Positions 24,763-33,122 of a DNA stretch of 64,000 bases are shown here, in pieces. The first letter of the stretch is position 1. Each line of letters opens with the position of its first letter. Below the pieces are notes generated by a model. The model had not been told where the DNA came from, searched no databases, and saw nothing but the letters and a program-made list of their open reading frames with translations. The position numbers were made by a program, and so were the translations under genes. This DNA comes from CADCTB01 sp964479465 (GTDB lineage: Bacteria; Actinomycetota; Acidimicrobiia; Acidimicrobiales; AC-14). The stretch covers positions 1-64,000 of the forward strand of contig CAYZMG010000008.1 of assembly GCA_964479465.1 (NCBI GenBank). Direction: 5' to 3'.

Positions 24763-24776
24763 CGGCGAGCCGGTCG

Positions 24777-24962
24777 CTACACGGGCTCCGGCTCCGGCTC
24801 CGGCCGGGGCGGCTCGATCGTCGGTTGGAGAGGGCTCGGGGACGGATCGAGACCGGGCGGGTCGATCGTGGGGCTCGGCTCCGGCAGTGGCGCCGGCTCT
24901 CCCGGGAACGGGTCGCCGGGGAACGGGTCGGGGGGAAGCTCGTTGGGGGGCACGGTCGCCAT
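24777..24962 (-). CDS. Small proline-rich acidic protein
   Basis: 61 residues starting at ATG 24962, chosen because a perfect AAGGAGG (24971-24977) sits 8 bases upstream. A longer start at 24980 would include the Shine-Dalgarno sequence inside the gene. The protein is almost entirely Pro, Glu, Asp, Ser and Gly with two imperfect repeats ('DPFPG DPFPG' and 'PSPTIDPPG / PSPLQPTIEPP'). No signal peptide, helix or known domain is visible. The very good ribosome site argues that it is real. Function unknown. Confidence 0.55.
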   Translation of the reverse strand: MATVPPNELPPDPFPGDPFPGEPAPLPEPSPTIDPPGLDPSPSPLQPTIEPPRPEPEPEPV

Positions 24963-25055
24963 GGGTACTGCCTCCTTCATCGGGTTACCGGCGACTCCTA
25001 CCCAGTGACACCCGCGAACGTGCGCGCTCCGTCGAGGCCTTCTGCGGGCGACCGA

Positions 25056-25744
25056 TCACCGACCGCCGGACGACAGCCCGCTGCCCAGCGACTGGAGCAA
25101 CCTGGAGATCACGTTGACGACGGCGCTCAAGGGGTCTTGGGGTGCGGTAGGCGCCGGCGCCAGGTTCGTGGGCGGCGGGCATCCCGGCGGCAGGCATGGT
25201 GCCGAGTGCTNNNNNNNNNNTGCGCGGTGGCGTTGTCGACGAGCACGTCACGGGTGCAACTGTCGTCGAACGTCCACGGGGGATTGCAGCTGACGACCCG
25301 GCAGACGATGGGCCCGTAGCACGCGATCTCCTGGTGGCACTGGCCGTAACGGAACACGTTGCAGCAGACCTTGCGTTCATCGCAGGTGCCGCTCGCGCAT
25401 CGGCACTGGCACTGACCGCCGCACTGCATGTTGCAGTCGATGTAGTAGCGGGCTGCATTCCCGCAGCACAGGCCGGAGTTGTCCGCTTTCCACCACCCCG
25501 CCGCGAACGATCCGGGCGGGCAGCGGTTCTCGCCCGTGACGGTGCAACACATGGCGGTATACCCACCGCCGCATGAGGAGTCCGGGCCACAGACCGCTGC
25601 ATATGCGGAGCCCGGCTTGAGAACGAAATGTAGCGGGGCCACCGTCAACGCCGACCCGGCCACCGCCATGCGGACCAGGAAGCTGCGCCGGCTCGTCCTC
25701 GCACCGAGGCGTGATGCCGCGGCGTCCGCCAATTCCCTATTCAC
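25056..25744 (-). CDS. Tat-exported Cys-rich protein related to methylamine dehydrogenase light chain (interrupted by assembly gap)
   Basis: The GTG start at 25744 overlaps the upstream gene's stop. A twin-arginine signal ('SRRSFLVRMAVAG', Arg19-Arg20) is followed by a mature domain packed with Cys, including several CC and CxC motifs, as in MauA-type light chains. Trp84/Trp85 in 'AAGWWKAD' fall where one TTQ tryptophan should be; at the second site the sequence is 'EIACYG', with Ala141 where MauA has Trp. The N gap (25211-25220) breaks the frame: left of it the sensible frame ends 'PLSAVVNVISRLLQSLGSGL' and stops at 25056, which requires a true gap length congruent to 2 mod 3. The domain assignment is by Cys pattern. 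Confidence 0.65.
25211..25220. other. Assembly gap (10 N) inside the MauA-like gene
   Basis: A fixed run of ten N separates two contigs. With ten bases the reading frame of the Cys-rich protein is broken, but it is restored if one base (mod 3) is added. The downstream coding continuation (nt 25210 to 25056) then reads through without stops. Confidence 0.95.
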
Positions 25745-26238
25745 ACCAGCTCCGCCAGGTCAGGAGCTACGTGCGGCGAGATCTCGACGGCCGACAGGAC
25801 GGCGTTCACCCGAGGGACGACGTGATGACGGTTGGCCATGCTGCCCAGTACGACATAGAGGCAGAAGGCGCGTCCCCCGTCGACAAAGAACCTCTGCGTC
25901 CCAGCCTGGCCCCGCAACGTGCGCTGGAGCTGGCGCGAGCTGAACTCGTCGGCGCCCACCTCGAGCGGCTTCGCGACCTTCGACGAGAACAGCGCGGTGC
26001 CGGCGCTGCTGGGGTCGTACTCGATCAGGGCGACGAATGCCTGGGACGGCCGCATGCCCTCGACTGCACCGCTGCCGAAGTCACCACGCTCCTCAGGCAG
26101 CGCGAAGTCTGCGGCGTGGAGGACCGGGTGGTAGCGGAACCCGTCGCCGGCCGTTTCGAGTGCCGGAGGACTACGGCGGATGCGCGCTTCCCAACCCGAC
26201 GGGGCATCCACCGCGAGGCCGAACGCGGAGATCCTCAC
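25741..26238 (-). CDS. Unrecognised 165-residue protein in the mau-like cluster
   Basis: 165 residues, GTG start overlapping the MauD-like stop, and its stop overlapping the MauA-like start, so it is firmly embedded in the operon. There is no signal peptide or membrane helix. Visible pieces are 'GLAVDAPSGWEARIRR' near the N-terminus, 'HPVLHAADFALPEERGDFGSG' and 'AFVALIEYDPSSAGTALFS'. The opening resembles actinobacterial proteins in which a strand 'xxPxGWExRI' begins a beta-rich domain, but I do not recognise a named family. Its conserved placement suggests a role in maturation or transfer to the Cys-rich exported protein. Confidence 0.7.
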   Translation of the reverse strand: MRISAFGLAVDAPSGWEARIRRSPPALETAGDGFRYHPVLHAADFALPEERGDFGSGAVEGMRPSQAFVALIEYDPSSAGTALFSSKVAKPLEVGADEFSSRQLQRTLRGQAGTQRFFVDGGRAFCLYVVLGSMANRHHVVPRVNAVLSAVEISPHVAPDLAELV

Positions 26239-26951
26239 CTGCCGGCCACGTCGTCACCGGGAGGAACCGCCGGATAGAGGCTCGGGTCGCCGGGGAGGAT
26301 GCCCGCCGCGGCAAGCTCCTGGTCGATGCTGCTCTCGGCATCGAGACGCGCTCCCACCCGTGACCGTGTCGCATCGGCGGCCGCCCGGCTCACCAGGCTG
26401 ACCACCTGTTCCCATGTCGCCGCGGTGCCCTCACCCGACACCCGGCCGGTGGTCGCGTTCACGTGGACGAAGTACGGGGAGCCGGGCACCTCGTAGTCGA
26501 ACCACGCCCGGGTGGACATGACCACCGTCTGCCCGGACGCGAGCGCGCGAATGGCGGATTCACTCTCCTCGCCCGGATCCTTGGTCACCGCCACCACCCG
26601 CATGGGTGCCGGCAGACCAAGGTCACCGCCGGCGCCCAGCGCCTCCCAGAAGCCGGCGCACGTCAGGCATCCGCTCGACAAGAACGCCAGCAATGTGTCG
26701 TCGGCCGCGCCCAGCACGGCAACCAGTGCCGCCTCGCCGGCGGGAGTCCGGCCGGCGACGTCGTGAGCGGCGGCGCCACTGGAGCCTCCGACCGCGAGCC
26801 CGACCGGGACCGCGTGGTCGGTCTCTTCAGCTCTGCCTGCGCCCAGCTCATGGAGCTGGCGCAGGATCTCGGCGTGGCTCTTCAGCAGCCCGATGACGAG
26901 CAGGCCCAGCAGCGCGATCGCCGCCACCAGGACACCATCCAGCGCAGTCAT
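26235..26951 (-). CDS. MauD-like membrane-anchored thioredoxin-fold protein
   Basis: 238 residues from ATG at 26951. One N-terminal helix ('GVLVAAIALLGLLVIGLL') is followed by a linker and a thioredoxin-like domain with a C-x-x-C motif, 'FLSSGCLTCAGFWEAL' (about residues 110-125), and a cis-Pro region 'VPGSPYFVHVNATTGRV'. In methylamine dehydrogenase operons MauD is needed, with MauE, for disulfide formation in the light chain. The same pairing here with a Cys-rich exported protein supports a role in making its disulfides. The start lies two bases from the MauE-like stop. Confidence 0.75.
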   Translation of the reverse strand: MTALDGVLVAAIALLGLLVIGLLKSHAEILRQLHELGAGRAEETDHAVPVGLAVGGSSGAAAHDVAGRTPAGEAALVAVLGAADDTLLAFLSSGCLTCAGFWEALGAGGDLGLPAPMRVVAVTKDPGEESESAIRALASGQTVVMSTRAWFDYEVPGSPYFVHVNATTGRVSGEGTAATWEQVVSLVSRAAADATRSRVGARLDAESSIDQELAAAGILPGDPSLYPAVPPGDDVAGR

Positions 26952-26952
26952 C

Positions 26953-27474
26953 TCAATCGTGCTTCGCGAAAGCCACGGTCCTCGGAACCACGGCGACGGC
27001 GGCGTACGCGAACCACACGCAGCAGCCGGTGACGAAGAGGAAGGGAAGACCCAGTAGAGGCATGTCCGCCATGGCCACGAGCAACGGGCCCGGCGGGTGA
27101 AAAGCCGTGGCAAACGCCACGGCGGACGCGGAGATCGTCACCAGGACATGGACCGATGTCGGTGGCGTGTCCGGGGCTCCGAAACACCCGCAGGAGCTCA
27201 CCGCCCCTCCCCGCGACATGGCGAGGACGACGAAGCACGCGAAACCCAGGTAGGCCCCGGCAACCAGCAGCCACGCCTGCCGACCGCCCCCGGCCAGGGC
27301 TCCCACGGCGACGCCGATCTCGGCGACGGCGAGCAGGCGAACGCCGGCAGGTGCGGCGGGAAGCCGGAGACCTCGCAGCGCGTGCGAGGTATTGGCAGGA
27401 CGCAGGACCTTCGCGGTCCCGCCGATGGCGAGCAGGATTGCCGACGCATAGGCCGGCCCGCCAAGGGCGTTCAC
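26953..27474 (-). CDS. MauE-like membrane protein
   Basis: 173 residues with four hydrophobic helices. The MauE/DoxX-like signature is 'GGTAKVLRPANTSHALRGLRLP' in helix-loop 1, then 'GCVSSCGCFG'-type sequence (seen as 'AVSSCGCFGAPD') after helix 3, where two Cys probably exchange electrons with MauD. GTG start at 27474. It is the first gene of the cluster and divergent from a lipoprotein gene. In the classic system MauE/MauD introduce disulfides; here the downstream Cys-rich protein is the presumed client. Confidence 0.78.
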   Translation of the reverse strand: MNALGGPAYASAILLAIGGTAKVLRPANTSHALRGLRLPAAPAGVRLLAVAEIGVAVGALAGGGRQAWLLVAGAYLGFACFVVLAMSRGGAVSSCGCFGAPDTPPTSVHVLVTISASAVAFATAFHPPGPLLVAMADMPLLGLPFLFVTGCCVWFAYAAVAVVPRTVAFAKHD

Positions 27475-27533
27475 GAGCGGAGTCTATGGGGTTCCTCGGA
27501 GACGCCCGTACCGGGGTGATTGAATCTCTGGTC

Positions 27534-28037
27534 GTGAGCCTGCGCCCCGCGGTCATGGGCACATCGGTGCTCATCCTGGTCGTGGTCCTCGGTTCCTGCT
27601 CGACGGAGGAGAAGCAACCGGTACCGGGTATCGCCCCGCCCGCTTCGACCGCGCCGGCGGCGACAGGTACGACCCTGGTCACGTCAACTTCGGTGACGAG
27701 GCCCACTCCTCCATCGACGGAGAACATCCCCGGTGGCTGTCCGACTGGCGTCGGGGTGGCTGCGCAGAGCGCGCAGCAAGCGGCGCGCTGCCTCTTTCAG
27801 GCGTGGGAAGCAGACGATCGGGCGCGGGCAGCCGCCTTCGCGTCGCTCGACGTCGTCGAACTCCTCTTTCAACTGCAACGGACCCCACCCACCGCTACGT
27901 TCAGGGACTGTTCGGCCACCCCGGTCACCGGCGGGCAGACATGCACCTTCGAGCACCACGGCGGGCGTTACCTCCTCGACGTCCGCCGGTCCGAAGGGGG
28001 TTGGCGGGTGACGCAGCTTCAGCGCCCCGCGTCGTGA
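27534..28037 (+). CDS. Hypothetical lipoprotein
   Basis: About 167 residues from GTG at 27534 (ATG 27555 and ATG 27486 are alternatives in frame). Signal peptide with lipobox 'VVLGSC'; Thr/Pro/Ser-rich linker; then a small domain with four Cys ('GGCPTGVGVAAQSAQQAARCLFQAWEADDRARA', 'FRDCSATPVTGGQTCTFEH'). The C-terminal strand pattern 'GGRYLLDVRRSEGGWRVTQL' resembles NTF2-like or mce-associated lipoprotein domains, but I cannot assign a family. It ends at a strong hairpin shared with the convergent protease gene. Confidence 0.65.
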   Translation: MSLRPAVMGTSVLILVVVLGSCSTEEKQPVPGIAPPASTAPAATGTTLVTSTSVTRPTPPSTENIPGGCPTGVGVAAQSAQQAARCLFQAWEADDRARAAAFASLDVVELLFQLQRTPPTATFRDCSATPVTGGQTCTFEHHGGRYLLDVRRSEGGWRVTQLQRPAS

Positions 28038-28071
28038 GGCAGGTGTCCAGAGATCCTGGCCTGCTCGAACC

Positions 28072-28110
28072 GGCTGCAGTTACCCGTCACATTCGCGGGT
28101 AACTGCAGCC
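28072..28110. terminator. Perfect 15-bp hairpin between convergent genes
   Basis: Arms 28072-28086 (GGCTGCAGTTACCCG) and 28096-28110 are exact reverse complements with a 9-base loop. It sits in the 94-base space between the convergent lipoprotein and protease genes and could terminate both. There is no T-tract. A related hairpin with the same CTGCAGCC outer arm and the same 'AGAACG' flank lies at 37397-37440. Confidence 0.6.
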
Positions 28111-28131
28111 AGAACGAAGGCGGGAGGAGCG

Positions 28132-29787
28132 CTACGGGAGGTGCTGGACGGTGGCGGTGTAGGAGCCGCTGGTGCCGGTCATGACCAGCGAGTAGGTGCC
28201 GCTCACGGGACCGTTCACCGTCATCGTTCGGGTGCCCGTGCCCGACGTCTGGCCGAGAACGGTGCCGTTCGGCGCCCGCAGGGTGGCGGTCACCGACTTC
28301 TTCGCCGGGCCGTTGACAGTGACGGTCATGGCGCCGGCGCCCGAGCTGAAGGCGTGGGTAACCGACCGCCGCTTGTTGGTGAACGAACCGGTGAAGGTTT
28401 TCGTCACCGGAGCGTTCGGATCGGCGACGGTGACGGTGACCGTGTCGCTGGCCGACAGCTGGGTGTCGCTGGCGGTCAGGGACAGGATGTAGGTGCCGGC
28501 GGCGGAGAAGCCCGCGGTGGTGTCGACGGCGTTGGGAGCGGCGAAGGTCACCGTGCCGGGGCCGGCGGCCTTGGCCCAGGCCACAGTCACCACCGCTCCG
28601 GCCGGCTTGCCGTCGTCGGTGACGGTGCCGTCGAGGGTCGCCTGCTGGCCGAGCTGGATCGAGCGGTTGGGGCCGGCGTCGACAGTTGGCGCCACGTTGA
28701 CCGGCGCACCCAGCGGGCCCCGCACCAGGAAGCGGCTGTTGTAGGTGTTCCAGTGGGTGGCGAGGTAGGAGCCGGCCGCCGGCACGCCGGCGAGGAAGTA
28801 GTCGTCGTGGTTGCAGTCGAAGAGTCGACCGTCCCGGCCCGGGCACACCGACTGCATCACGACAGGTCCGGACCCGTCGTCGTCGTAACACATCTCGTCG
28901 TTCTCGTCCCGGCAGTGGAAGTTCGGCGTGGCGTTCGGGGCGTCGGGCTGGACACCGCCGAGGTTGTGCATCAGCTCGTGGGCCTCGGCGTAACCCCAGC
29001 AGCCGGCGTCGACCCGGCCGAAGGCGGTGTAGTAGCCGTTGTTGGCGTTGGTCTGGCCGGGCTGGCTGTCGCGGTAGACCTGGCCGATGCCGCAGAGGAC
29101 GTTGGCGTCCATCCACACCAGGTAGCGGCGGTCGGCGCGGTTGTAGCCCCGGGCCTTGAGCTCGGTGATGGTGTTGGAGAAGTTGTCGTCGGCAGTGGAG
29201 GGCAGCACCTCCTTGCGCACGACGAGCGTGCACGAGCCGGCGCCGTCGGACACGGTCACGAACGGCACGTGGACCTCACCGCCGGTTTCCGCCGCCGACA
29301 TCCGGTACTGCCACTCCACGTAGGGCGCGAAGCTGCTCTGGATGAGCGGGGCGACGGTGGCGTAGCGGTCGGTGCCGGCGGTGGCGTAGATGGCCTCCAC
29401 CCGGAAGCCAGAGGTGCCGTCGCCGGTGCAGGCGATGCCGTTGCCGTTGGTGCCCGGCCCGGGCGCCGGCGCCGGCAGGGCCGCCGCCGTCCCGGCCAGG
29501 GTCTCGGACCCCACGGGGACCCGGACGTCGACGTTCGCCGGCGCCGGGTCAGGCCCGTGGGTGCAGCCCAGGACGTCGTTGGCCCGGCCGCGGATCTCGA
29601 AGCCTCCCTGACACCGGTTCTCGGCCCGGCCCGGGGCCAGGCCGTCCCACACCATGCCCCGCGCCCGGTCGGTGGGCGGCGTGGCCTGGGCGCCGGCGCC
29701 GGGGCTGGTGCCGGCGAGGGCGGCGGCGGAGAGGACGGCCGCGGCGATGGCCTTCCAGAACGAGCGCTTGCGCGGGCGGTGTCGCAT
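28132..29787 (-). CDS. Secreted zinc metalloprotease-like protein with PKD and C-terminal beta domain
   Basis: 551 residues. Sec-type signal ('KAIAAAVLSAAALAGTSPGAGA'). The catalytic region holds 'GYAEAHELMHNLGGVQ' (HExxH at about 268-272, with the Gly typical of the metzincin turn), preceded by 'RYLVWMDANVLCGIGQVY'. A Cys-rich insert ('CRDENDEMCYDDDGSGPVVMQ', 'CPGRDGRLFDCNHDDYF') probably binds Ca2+ and supplies structural disulfides. Residues about 355-455 form a PKD-like domain ('VDAGPNRSIQLGQQATLDG'), and the last 95 resemble a pre-peptidase C-terminal domain ('GTYSLVMTGTSGSYTATVQ'). The third zinc ligand is not certain. Probably acts outside the cell on protein substrates. Confidence 0.75.
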   Translation of the reverse strand: MRHRPRKRSFWKAIAAAVLSAAALAGTSPGAGAQATPPTDRARGMVWDGLAPGRAENRCQGGFEIRGRANDVLGCTHGPDPAPANVDVRVPVGSETLAGTAAALPAPAPGPGTNGNGIACTGDGTSGFRVEAIYATAGTDRYATVAPLIQSSFAPYVEWQYRMSAAETGGEVHVPFVTVSDGAGSCTLVVRKEVLPSTADDNFSNTITELKARGYNRADRRYLVWMDANVLCGIGQVYRDSQPGQTNANNGYYTAFGRVDAGCWGYAEAHELMHNLGGVQPDAPNATPNFHCRDENDEMCYDDDGSGPVVMQSVCPGRDGRLFDCNHDDYFLAGVPAAGSYLATHWNTYNSRFLVRGPLGAPVNVAPTVDAGPNRSIQLGQQATLDGTVTDDGKPAGAVVTVAWAKAAGPGTVTFAAPNAVDTTAGFSAAGTYILSLTASDTQLSASDTVTVTVADPNAPVTKTFTGSFTNKRRSVTHAFSSGAGAMTVTVNGPAKKSVTATLRAPNGTVLGQTSGTGTRTMTVNGPVSGTYSLVMTGTSGSYTATVQHLP

Positions 29788-29836
29788 TGGGCCGTCGTCG
29801 GCGCATCGCCCGGCCGGCTTGAACGAATTGGTCCGT

Positions 29837-30436
29837 TCACACCACCACGGTGAGCGCGTCAGGCTGGGCGCGCACGGAGATCACCCGGGCCAGGCCCACG
29901 CCGGCCCCGTCCAGGCGAACCTTCAGCGGCCGCTCCAGCTCGACCTGGAGGGCTGCGGTCCGGCGCTCCTTGATGCCGGGATGAGGCAGGTGGGTGCCGT
30001 GGCGCAGGCGGGCCCGGACCGGGAGCAGCTGGTTGCGGGGCAGGTGGACGTCGTAGGTGTCGAGCAGGCCGTCGTTGGGATGGGCCCGGGGCCCGAGGTT
30101 CCAGTCGCCGAGGTACTGGGCGTTCATGGCGACGAAGGCCCGGGTCCACAGGCGGGTGCGGGCGACCAGATGGGAGACGAAGAGATGCAGGCGGCCGTCG
30201 AGGAGCGCCTCGCCCAGGTCGACGGTGAACCGCACGCCCTGGAGCTCCGTGCCGCCGGCGCCGCCGCCGAGGGTGCGGCACAGGTCGCCGCCGAGCAGGC
30301 CGAGTGCGGGAAGGGGCCGCCGGTCCCGGCGGGCGGCGTTGAGGGCGGCACCGGCCTCGGCGTCGGAGCGGACGATGACGCCTCCTTCCGGCAGCTCCCC
30401 AGGCTCGCCGTAGGGGTCACCTTTGCCGATAGGCAA
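29837..30436 (-). CDS. Stand-alone C-terminal domain of the diacylglycerol/lipid kinase family
   Basis: 199 residues. The C-terminal half matches the beta-sandwich end of YegS/DagK-type lipid kinases: 'FVAMNAQYLGDWNLGPRAHPNDGLLD', 'RARLRHGTHLPHPGIKERRTAALQVE', 'LKVRLDGAGVGLARVISVRAQPDALTVVV'. The N-terminal nucleotide-binding half with the GGDGT motif is absent; instead there are about 60 residues with 'DAEAGAALNAARRDRRPLPALGLLGGDLCRTLG'. It is therefore unlikely to be a kinase by itself and may bind a phosphorylated lipid or act with another subunit. The family assignment is by pattern. Confidence 0.6.
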   Translation of the reverse strand: MPIGKGDPYGEPGELPEGGVIVRSDAEAGAALNAARRDRRPLPALGLLGGDLCRTLGGGAGGTELQGVRFTVDLGEALLDGRLHLFVSHLVARTRLWTRAFVAMNAQYLGDWNLGPRAHPNDGLLDTYDVHLPRNQLLPVRARLRHGTHLPHPGIKERRTAALQVELERPLKVRLDGAGVGLARVISVRAQPDALTVVV

Positions 30437-30446
30437 GGCGGCTAGC

Positions 30447-30474
30447 CGTCCCGCTCAGAGGGCCGCTCGGGCCA
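30447..30474 (-). repeat. Dispersed GC-rich 28-bp repeat, copy 1
   Basis: Contains the core CTCAGAGGGCCGCTCGGGCC, shared with 33838-33895 (two copies) and 41622-41649. The centre can fold as GGGCC-GCTCG-GGCCC. This copy lies in the 64-base space between the helicase stop and the lipid-kinase-like gene, next to a GCTTCGCTCACT motif that also occurs at 53096-53107. Confidence 0.7.
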
Positions 30475-30500
30475 CGGCTCGATCGCTTCGCTCACTCGCC

Positions 30501-33122
30501 TCAGCCGCCCAGGACGGACGAGGCCGCCACCACCCCGCGGAACAGCCGGTCGCTGGCATCGCCGGCCGCTTTGGCCGTCGCCGGCTCGGGCGCCATCTGG
30601 CCCAGCTGGCGCACCAGGTCGATGAGCTGCTTGATGTTGCGGACGAAGTCGCCGCCCGACACCCCCTCGTCGACGATCACCTCCGACAGCTCCTCGCCGG
30701 CGGCCCAGCCGTGGGCGTGAGCGACGAAGCCCGGGTCGGGCCGGCGGGTCAGGGGCAGCCCGGCCTCCTCCTCGGCATGGTTCAGCTCGGTGGCCATGGC
30801 CGCCACCTGGGCCCAGCGCCGCTTCAGTCGCGACGACGGGAACCACGGCTCCTCGATGCGTCCCTCGGGCCGGCGGGCTTCGTAGGTGAAAGTGGAGGCC
30901 AGCGCCGCCACCCCGGTGGCGTCGAGATCGTCGAACAGGCCGCCCCGGAGCGCCTCGGCCACCAGCAGATCGCACTCGTGGTAGATGCGGGCCAGCGTGT
31001 CGCCGGCCTCGGTGAGGGACCAACCGTCGGTGTAGCCCCACGTCTCGAGCACCCGCAGCACCCGGTCGAACTGGTGGCCCAACGACTCGGTGCGGCCCTG
31101 GATCCGCCGGTCCAGCCGGCGCCGGTCCTTCTCCAGCCGCTCGGCCCGCTCGGCGGCGCGGAGGTGCCGGCGCAGGTCCGGGCAGTCGGTCACCGGCAGA
31201 TTGTCAGCGACAAGGCCTTCGGCCGAGCCGGCGACGTGGCGGCCGTGCTTCTCGGTCACCGGCTGGGTCGGGCGGAGGCGAGCCAGAGCGAGGGCCACCT
31301 CCCGCCGAAAGGTGGGACTGCGGGGAGCGAAGGGCACGGGGAGCTCGACGCGCCCGACAGTGCGGGGCGGGAAACGGAAGTCACGCGCCGACAGGGTGAG
31401 GTAGCGCCGCTCCGGGGTGATGGCGCCGACGCGCACGTCGTCGCCCCGGCGGTTGGCGGTGGAGATGACCGCCACCCGGCCCCCGGACTTGCCGCCGGAG
31501 ATCATGATCACGTCGCCGGGCTTGATCCGCTCCAAGGCGGCGACCACCCCGCTGCGGGCCGTGTGGCGGCGGGGGCGGCCGTCGTCGTCATCGCGCAGGA
31601 GCCGGCGATACTCCTCGACGTCGCCCAGCTCACAGGCGGCGTCCTTGCGGGCCATGGCCAGCAACTGGTCGGTGCGCTCCACCTGAGCTTCGAGGCGGAC
31701 GACGTCGCGGTCAGAGGTGAACTGGGCGAAGGAGAGGTTGAGCAGGTGGCGGGCGGCCTCGGGCGGGTAGCGGCGCACCAGGTTGGCGGCCATGTTGTAC
31801 GTCGGCCGGAACGACGAGCGCAGAGCGTACGTGCGGGTCGAAGCCAGGCCCGCGACCTGGTCGAACGGCACGTAGGGCGACCAGAGCACGACCGCGTAGC
31901 CGACCTCGTCGATCCCCCGGCGGCCGGCGCGCCCGGTGAGCTGGGTGTACTCCCCCGGGGTGAGGAACTCATGCCGCTCACCGGTGAATTTGGAAAGCTT
32001 CTCGATGACCACTGTGCGGGCCGGCATGTTGATGCCGAGGGCCAGGGTCTCGGTGGCGAAGACGGCTTTGACCAGGCCGGCGGAAAAACACGCCTCCACA
32101 GTCTCCTTGAAAGGCGGGACCATGCCGGCGTGGTGGGCGGCGAGGCCGGACTCCAGGGCGGCGAGCCACCGGCCATAGCCCAGGACGGCCAGGTCGGCCT
32201 CGGAGAGAACCTCGGTGCGGGCCTCGGCGATGGCCCTGATCTGGGCCGCCTCCTCGGGCGTGGTCAGGCGCAGGCCGGCGTCGAGGCACTGCTTCACGGC
32301 GTCGTCGCAGGCGGCCCGGCTGAAGATGAAGTAGATCGCCGGCAGCATGCCCTCGTCCCAGAGGCGGTCGACGACCTCGGCCCGGCGCGGCGTGTGCAGG
32401 CGGGCGCGGGGGCTGGTGCGCCAGCGGTCCCCGGGGTGGGCGGGCCGCGACTCCAGGCGCAGGGCCTCCGGATTGGGCTTGCCATCGACGAAGGTGGGCA
32501 TGAGGCGCAGGTGGTCGGCTTCCCGATCGCCGACCAGATACAGGTGGTTGAGGGTGACCGGCCGCTTCTCCTCGATAATGGCCGTCGTCGCCCCCCGGAC
32601 CGTCTGGATCCAGTCGGCGAACTCCTCGGCGTTGGAGACGGTGGCCGACAGGCAGATGAGGTCGACCTCGGGCGGGGTGTGGATGATCACCTCCTCCCAC
32701 ACCGGGCCGCGGTAGCGGTCCTGGAGGTAGTGGACCTCGTCGAGGACGACGTAGCGCAGGCCGTCGAGGGAGGACGACGCCGCGTAGATCATGTTGCGGA
32801 GCACCTCGGTGGTCATGACCACCACGGGGGCGTCGCCGTTGATCGAGTTGTCCCCGGTGAGGAGGCCGACCTTCTCCGGTCCGTGCCGGCGGGAGAGGTC
32901 CCCGAACTTCTGGTTCGAGAGGGCCTTGAGGGGCGTGGTGTAGAAGGTCTTGCCCCCTTCAGCGAGGGCCTTGGCCACCGCGTACTCGGCCACCACCGTC
33001 TTACCCGAGCCGGTGGGGGCGGCCACGAGCACCGAGCGGCCGGCGTCGATGGCGTCGAGGGCCTGGAGCTGGAAGTTGTCGAGGCCGAAGGCGTAGGTGG
33101 CCGCGAACTCGTCGCGGGTCAC
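30501..33122 (-). CDS. helY: SKI2/MTR4-like DEVH-box RNA helicase (HelY type)
   Basis: 873 residues from GTG at 33122 (overlapping the tatC stop). Q-like motif 'YAFGLDNFQLQALDAI', Walker A 'APTGSGKT' (35-42), DEVH box at 127-130, SAT motif 'CLSATVSNAEEF', and helicase C motifs 'AVFATETLALGINMPARTVV' and 'YTQLTGRAGRRGID'. The long C-terminal part ('YNMAANLVRRYPPEAARHLLNLSFAQF', then a DSHCT-like end) is the Ski2/HelY architecture. Probably unwinds structured RNA for degradation; in this genome pnp would be a natural partner (inference). It is co-directional and coupled with tatC. Confidence 0.9.
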   Translation of the reverse strand: MTRDEFAATYAFGLDNFQLQALDAIDAGRSVLVAAPTGSGKTVVAEYAVAKALAEGGKTFYTTPLKALSNQKFGDLSRRHGPEKVGLLTGDNSINGDAPVVVMTTEVLRNMIYAASSSLDGLRYVVLDEVHYLQDRYRGPVWEEVIIHTPPEVDLICLSATVSNAEEFADWIQTVRGATTAIIEEKRPVTLNHLYLVGDREADHLRLMPTFVDGKPNPEALRLESRPAHPGDRWRTSPRARLHTPRRAEVVDRLWDEGMLPAIYFIFSRAACDDAVKQCLDAGLRLTTPEEAAQIRAIAEARTEVLSEADLAVLGYGRWLAALESGLAAHHAGMVPPFKETVEACFSAGLVKAVFATETLALGINMPARTVVIEKLSKFTGERHEFLTPGEYTQLTGRAGRRGIDEVGYAVVLWSPYVPFDQVAGLASTRTYALRSSFRPTYNMAANLVRRYPPEAARHLLNLSFAQFTSDRDVVRLEAQVERTDQLLAMARKDAACELGDVEEYRRLLRDDDDGRPRRHTARSGVVAALERIKPGDVIMISGGKSGGRVAVISTANRRGDDVRVGAITPERRYLTLSARDFRFPPRTVGRVELPVPFAPRSPTFRREVALALARLRPTQPVTEKHGRHVAGSAEGLVADNLPVTDCPDLRRHLRAAERAERLEKDRRRLDRRIQGRTESLGHQFDRVLRVLETWGYTDGWSLTEAGDTLARIYHECDLLVAEALRGGLFDDLDATGVAALASTFTYEARRPEGRIEEPWFPSSRLKRRWAQVAAMATELNHAEEEAGLPLTRRPDPGFVAHAHGWAAGEELSEVIVDEGVSGGDFVRNIKQLIDLVRQLGQMAPEPATAKAAGDASDRLFRGVVAASSVLGG

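Noticed and set aside
28141..29853. A 570-residue plus-strand frame opposite the metalloprotease
   Set aside because: Mirror of the protease gene (Gly/Val-rich), no start signals, and the minus-strand product has a clear signal peptide and HExxH.
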